DNA of 15,045 nucleotides. It comes from JALNXF01 sp964555845. GTDB taxonomy: Bacteria > Patescibacteriota > Gracilibacteria > BD1-5 > UBA2023. The stretch covers positions 1 to 15,045 of the forward strand of contig CAZKUA010000015.1 in the NCBI GenBank assembly GCA_964555845.1. Direction: 5' to 3'. The notes below the pieces were generated by a model. That model made no database searches, was not told the DNA's origin, and worked only from the letters and a program-made list of their open reading frames with translations. Position 1 is the first letter of the stretch, and each line of letters opens with the position of its first letter. Made by a program: the position numbers and the translations under genes. Of the stretch, positions 11,501-15,045 are shown piece after piece.

Positions 11501-12065
11501 TTTTCTCAATTTCTATTTCAAACCAACTTCCCTTGTAAGGAATAACTTTCATAGAAAAACTACCTGGATTTTTTGAATCTGGAGTGAAAAACATTCAAGT
11601 AGATCTGATAATTTGGTTTACTATAACTCTCTCTATACCATTTATTACAAATGTACCCTTATCGGTCATAAGAGGTAAACCTCACATATATACATCTTGT
11701 TCCTTGATTTCTCAAGTTCCTTTATTTAGCATTTCAAGTCTTACCTTGAATGGTGCTTCAAAGTTAAGATTTTTTCTTTTACAATCAGAAACTCAGTATT
11801 TTGGTTCTTCCAAAGAAAAACCTTTATAAAAAATATCTATTTTTTCTCAAGAAAAATCTGAGATTGGAAAAGCATCTTCAAAAGCTTTATTCAATCAAAC
11901 ATCAATAAAGTTTTTGAATGAATCAAGTTGAACTTCTATAAGTTCTGGAATTTTTATTATTGACCTGTCGTCAGTAAAAAAATATCTCCCTTTAACATCA
12001 TAGATTTGTCATAAATCCTTACTAATGTTAACAGAAGATTCTATTAAATCCTTTTTCTTAGGCAT
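8538..12065 (-). CDS. rpoB: DNA-directed RNA polymerase subunit beta
   Basis: Second large catalytic subunit of RNA polymerase; 1175 residues, ATG 12065 to UAA 8538-8540, with dozens of UGA glycines. Landmarks in order: GIERVIVNQIIRS; DDIDHLANRRVRSVGEL (Ala where HLGNRR is common); the rifampicin-pocket segment SSQLSQFMDQSNPISELAHK then RRVTALGPGGLSRERASFEV; YGRICPIHTPEGPNIGLV; MGSNMMRQAVPLVRTEAPIV; GYNYEDAIIINSAV; and DKMAGRHGNKGIVSRIVP, whose glycine 911 (codon 9333-9335) is UGA. GQRFGEMEVGALEGYGVANI and an acidic tail close the protein. At position 422, equivalent to E. coli Ser531, there is Thr. No rplJ or rplL precedes it in the window; the upstream neighbour is a surface-protein gene, separated by a terminator and a promoter, so rpoBC appears to be its own unit. 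Confidence 0.98.
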
Positions 12066-12119
12066 CTTTTTTTTGCGTTATATACTAAAAAACATGCCCT
12101 AACTTCATCAAAAACACAA

Positions 12120-12140
12120 GTGTTTAGTTAGTGCAAACAC
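12120..12140. promoter_or_regulatory. Operator-like inverted repeat over the predicted rpoB start site
   Basis: GTGTTT (12120-12125) and AAACAC (12135-12140) form a 6-base inverted repeat just downstream of the predicted -10 box. A further AAACAC half-site at 12112-12117 can pair with the same GTGTTT as a tight hairpin with a 2-base loop. Three half-sites in 29 bases suggest a protein-binding site or a leader hairpin, but no regulator is identified. Confidence 0.3.
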
Positions 12141-12144
12141 TGGT

Positions 12145-12171
12145 ATTATAGTGATAAATTTTAAATTGCAA
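12145..12171 (-). promoter_or_regulatory. Candidate rpoBC promoter
   Basis: On the minus strand, a perfect TATAAT (12145-12150) follows TTGCAA (12166-12171) with a 15-base spacer. Transcription would begin near 12138, leaving a leader of about 70 bases before the rpoB ATG. It lies just downstream of the terminator of the preceding gene, where a promoter is expected. Confidence 0.5.
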
Positions 12172-12195
12172 GTTTTTTTTTGGAATTGCTGAAAT

Positions 12196-12228
12196 AAAAA
12201 TAAGTCAAAATTTTTTTGACTTATTTTT
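12196..12228 (-). terminator. Hairpin terminator after the phage-tail-like surface protein
   Basis: A 14-base perfect inverted repeat, AAAAATAAGTCAAA (12196-12209) against TTTGACTTATTTTT (12215-12228), has a 5-base loop and lies 16 bases past the UAG of the surface-protein gene. The T-rich 3' arm supports intrinsic termination. Its AAGTCAAAA...TTTGACTT core matches the terminator at 4435-4472. Confidence 0.75.
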
Positions 12229-12244
12229 AAATATTTAATTTATA

Positions 12245-14040
12245 CTAATGTATCGCCAAATAGATATATGTCCCATTTGTGACATTGATATGTGTAGCTG
12301 TGTTCTCATTTACCGCAAATCCCGTCGCATTGGGATCCACACTGTCATCACTCGTCACTTCGGCAGCGGTTGAGTTCAGACTCAGATGCGGATCATTCCC
12401 ATCCACGATCCCTCTCACACTATCCCACACATACCAGTCTCCAGCAACATCCGTCCTCTTAATCAAGATGAATCTTGCCGTACTATCAAATCCCGCATTG
12501 ACCGATAGGGTTCCCCCATTCCCCGTGTAACTTCCAACCTTTGAGATGTTGGGTTTGGTGGCGAAGAGGTAGGCGATGTAGTTTTGATTTAAAGTATTTA
12601 ATACAACACCTCATGCATAGTTTTGAGTCCTGAATGTTGTATCCGTTACAAAATCCATATAGGCACCAGCTCCAGCTCCATTGTAAGTCATTATTCCATT
12701 GGAATTTAAAAAAATTTCTCCAGATGGATTTCCTCAAAATTGATTCATTGCACCAGAAGTATTTCACATATAGTGATATACATGCCAGTTATCACTTGTA
12801 TTTCTTGGTTTTAAAATAACTAATTCCGGTCGAACTCACAATCAATGTCTTATGCTAGGTGCGATAGTTCAATCTCCTAGATAATTCACCACATCAAAGA
12901 CTCATGGGGCACGGCGGAAGCTCCAGTTTATCCAGTCTGAAAAATCTCCCAGTGCACCTGCAATATAAAATTGACTATTATTATCAAATCGGTCGTTACT
13001 ATCCGTTTCTATGTTTGATGTGCCCGAATTCAGCCTCTTTCCACCGCGTAATCTATCTGCAAAAATACCACTATAAGCTGTTCCTATGCGGTCTGTAAAG
13101 ATACTTAAATCAACTGGAAATCCTGCATCTGCTGTGTAGGTGCCATTTGAAGAAGCAATGTCAGAATTATACACCTGCGTCCCACTTGTCGGTGGTTTGT
13201 TTGGTCGGCGGATGGCGAGGTAGATGTAGGTTTGAGATGTTTGCATCGATCCATTTGGAAACTGTACTCCAGTTGCTGTTGGGTAACCACGACCATTTCC
13301 GTTATCTTCTGCATTATTAAGATTTGCAAACAGATCATTACGGTAACCGCCATTAGGCCATGAACGCATCATATCTACCATAAACCAGTTAGTAGACGAG
13401 GTTGCTGATTTATACATCATATACTGTGGCTCCCACCCCAAATTTACACTTGCATTTCCATTCGCATCCGTTATGAAACTTCCTGCCTGAATAATCCCAT
13501 CTGCACTCGTATCGTGAGCGAAGACGTAGGCAACGTACGTACCATTACTTGCATTTACATCAGCAGTACTTACATTAATCGTAAAATCTGAACTTGTAAC
13601 ACTAGAAAATCTTTGAGCTGAAGCAAAAGGATTTGGATAATTCAAAAAACCATCATTAGTTTGAGTCCTATGATAAACGACCCAGTCACTTGCGATATCT
13701 GTACGTTTAACTATAATCATCCCTGGTTCAATCCCAAGGGAATGATTAACCGTTATGCTCGTAGCGTTTCCCGTATACGTCACCACATCAAAGAACTTCG
13801 GAGCCTTGCGGAATGTCCAAGAAGCATAAGTATCATTACTATTATTTATTGATGTACTAGTTCCTAGTGAAAAACCATTGGAGTTAAATGAAGTTAATCA
13901 TACTCCTCAGTCATAACTACTAGCCCAAGTACCATCTGAATTCATTTGATATCAAGCACCTCTTTTTGTATCAAACTGAAAATGATCCCCTAATGTATTA
14001 CGACGCTTCACCCACACCATCCCTCCAAATCCAGCCAAAT
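12245..14040 (-). repeat. Phage-tail-type repeat region (cyclic a-b-c modules, about 298-residue period)
   Basis: WTFRKAP-K-FFDVVTY starts at 13819 and WSFRRAP-G-VFDVVNY at 12925, a period of 894 bases (298 codons). Within one period come module a (MIIVKRTD..DWVVYH), module b (GWEPQYMMYK..NWFMVD, closed by YIYLAIRRP) and module c (GFPVDLSIF, closed by NWSFRRAP). The visible order is c (partial), a-b-c, a-b, and the protein ends exactly at the close of the last b module (YIYLAIH). Traces survive in the DNA: CACCACATCAAAGA occurs at both FDVV junctions. Confidence 0.8.
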
Positions 14041-15045
14041 CAATTCAGTTGGTTATAGTCTGACTTCATCAGTTTCCTGTGTAGAGATATGTAGAGAACA
14101 CATCATCAACATAGAGTTTTGATTCACAAGTATTTCAGTTCTGGGTGTAACCGGTATCACATTTCCAGGTACAGGCTGGTCAAATAGTAGAAGTTGTAGA
14201 TGAATAGGCCCAGTTGGTTGTGTTATCAGTAGGAGTTGTAGCTGATTTAACTAGTCAGATAGCTGGAGTAGGAGCGGTTCAACTACAAGTGAAAGTATTA
14301 GTATTGTTGTTTGAATCTACAGTTGTTGATTGTATTGGTTTGAGAGATACTACTGCTTTTCATAGATTTGTAAGAGCTCAGGTATCTGAGTTTGGAGTGG
14401 TTAGAAGAGTATTAATTCATTGGTTATTGTTTATTAGAGTTCAAGAATATGTTGAGTATATTGATTTAAGATTGATTGCAAATGCAAGAAATTGAGAATC
14501 TGAGCTTGGAGCTCAAGTAGATGAGTAGATTAATTGAGGCATAAAAGCAATTCATCCAGTTGATGAATTAGTTGAGTCGTAAGAGAGTTTATTTATGAGA
14601 TAGTATCCTGTAGAGGTAAGACTTAGAGATCAAGAATTAATGAAAAGAGATGGGGTAGCTATATAGTATAGAGTATTTCCTGTTTGAGTCTTGGTAAAAA
14701 TTTCATTATAGTTTCATTTGAGGTATATGTTAACTTGATTAGATGCTGCTTGGGCTTGATTTATTAGTTCCTCCTCTATTTTAGGGGAGGTTAGGTGGGG
14801 TAAATAAGCGATAGTCTTTTCAAAGTTAGCTTTGATTTGGTATTCTTGGGTTAGGGATGTTAGAGAATAATCATATTCAGTGTTGGTAGATGGATCAGTT
14901 GGTTTTTTTGATATTTGATTTCAAAAAACTTGTATTACAGAGTCTCATAGTTTTCATTGAGTCCATACAGTTCAACCTGAATAAGTAACATCTTGAGTTG
15001 GTATTGATGGAGTTGGATAATTACCTCATTTCACTTTGAATAGTT
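12245..15045 (-). CDS. Pilin-headed surface protein with phage-tail-type repeats (5' end beyond window)
   Basis: 932 codons are visible from 15043 to UAG 12245-12247. The start and any FTLVE signal lie off the right edge. The first visible part (GGNYPTPSI, KKPTDPSTNTEYDYSLTSL, EYQIKANFEK) parallels the pseudopilin head of the gene at 2060-4390 (GSYPLPDD, TTDPKENTLYSYSL), so I infer a type IV pilin-like N-terminus. A linker follows with a few Cys (CTWK, CDTGYTQNGNTCES). From about 14040 the body is repetitive: MVWVKRRNTLGDHF; WTFRKAPKFFDVVTYTGN; GMIIVKRTDIASDWVVYHR; VNLGWEPQYMMYK; TYIYLAIRRPNKPPTSG; GFPVDLSIFTDRIG; NWSFRRAPGVFDVVNY; FILIKRTDVAGDWYVWD; ending TYIYLAIH. I know this repeat type from tailed-phage structural or tail-fibre-like proteins (DUF7483-like); the family name is from memory. 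Likely an extracellular adhesin. Glycine codon use changes sharply inside the gene (see findings). A terminator follows it. Confidence 0.9.
14767..14803. repeat. 37-base hairpin repeat, copy C, inside the second pilin-headed gene
   Basis: This is the same element as 4342-4378, with two differing bases side by side. It is in frame and encodes LPHLTSPKIEEE between KTIAY and LINQAQAAS in the pilin-type head. It is translated in the same frame as copy A, so both genes carry nearly the same peptide at different places. Confidence 0.8.

Noticed and set aside
4494..12065. rpoB and rpoC as broken pseudogenes full of premature UGA stops
   Set aside because: Frames are continuous with UGA as glycine, with UGA at invariant glycines and no UAA/UAG or frameshift.
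12486..12767. Minus-strand 93-codon frame, and similar ones at 2308-2553 and 13105-13353
   Set aside because: They are out of frame with the long surface-protein genes that cover them, and have low-complexity or shifted sequence.
1..15045. UGA as tryptophan (mycoplasma-type code)
   Set aside because: UGA aligns with conserved Gly in RpoB, RpoC and SmpB, while UGG is used at Trp positions.
12245..15045. Prophage or prophage remnant
   Set aside because: Only a repeat domain of phage type is present, attached to a pilin-like head. No capsid, terminase, integrase or attachment sites are visible, and the neighbours are core genes.

Overview
The window reads as genome sequence from a bacterium that translates UGA as glycine (genetic code 25). 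Within the bacteria this points to the Candidate Phyla Radiation lineages Gracilibacteria (BD1-5/GN02) or Absconditabacteria (SR1). With UGA as a stop, every gene appears as short fragments. With UGA as glycine, six long uninterrupted genes appear, all on the minus strand, and UGA falls on invariant glycines: the NADFDGDQM catalytic motif of RpoC, the GRHGNKG motif of RpoB, and conserved glycines of SmpB. All visible stop codons are UAA or UAG. The DNA is AT-rich. None of the five visible start codons has an obvious Shine-Dalgarno sequence.

Layout in the direction of transcription, from high to low coordinates: (1) 15045-12245, a large surface protein whose 5' end lies outside the window. It has a type IV pilin-like head and a body of phage-tail-type repeats. 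(2) A hairpin terminator at 12196-12228 and a promoter-bearing gap. (3) rpoB, 12065-8538. (4) rpoC, 8498-4494, followed by a hairpin terminator at 4435-4472. (5) 4390-2060, a second pilin-headed surface protein with cysteine-rich repeats and a FISUMP-like C-terminal domain. (6) smpB, 1946-1470. (7) 1385-1, a secreted protein with Ig/FN3-like beta domains that runs off the left edge. All gaps between genes are under 200 bases. I recognise no tRNA, rRNA, CRISPR array or transposase.

The core genes are ordinary transcription (rpoB, rpoC) and ribosome-rescue (smpB) functions. The accessory content is three large cell-envelope proteins. The most striking is the gene at the right edge: a type IV pilin-like N-terminal part joined to repeats of the WxFRxAP..FDVV / IIVKRTD..DW / YIYLAIRRP type that I know from tailed-phage structural proteins. 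Inside it a run of 331 codons with about 28 glycines uses no UGA at all, while the pilin part of the same gene uses mostly UGA for glycine. That codon mosaic suggests the phage-type module came from a standard-code source. Small G/C-rich hairpin repeats also sit in frame inside both pilin-headed genes. My working inference is that this lineage, whose cultured relatives live attached to other bacteria, builds pilus-like adhesins from captured modules.
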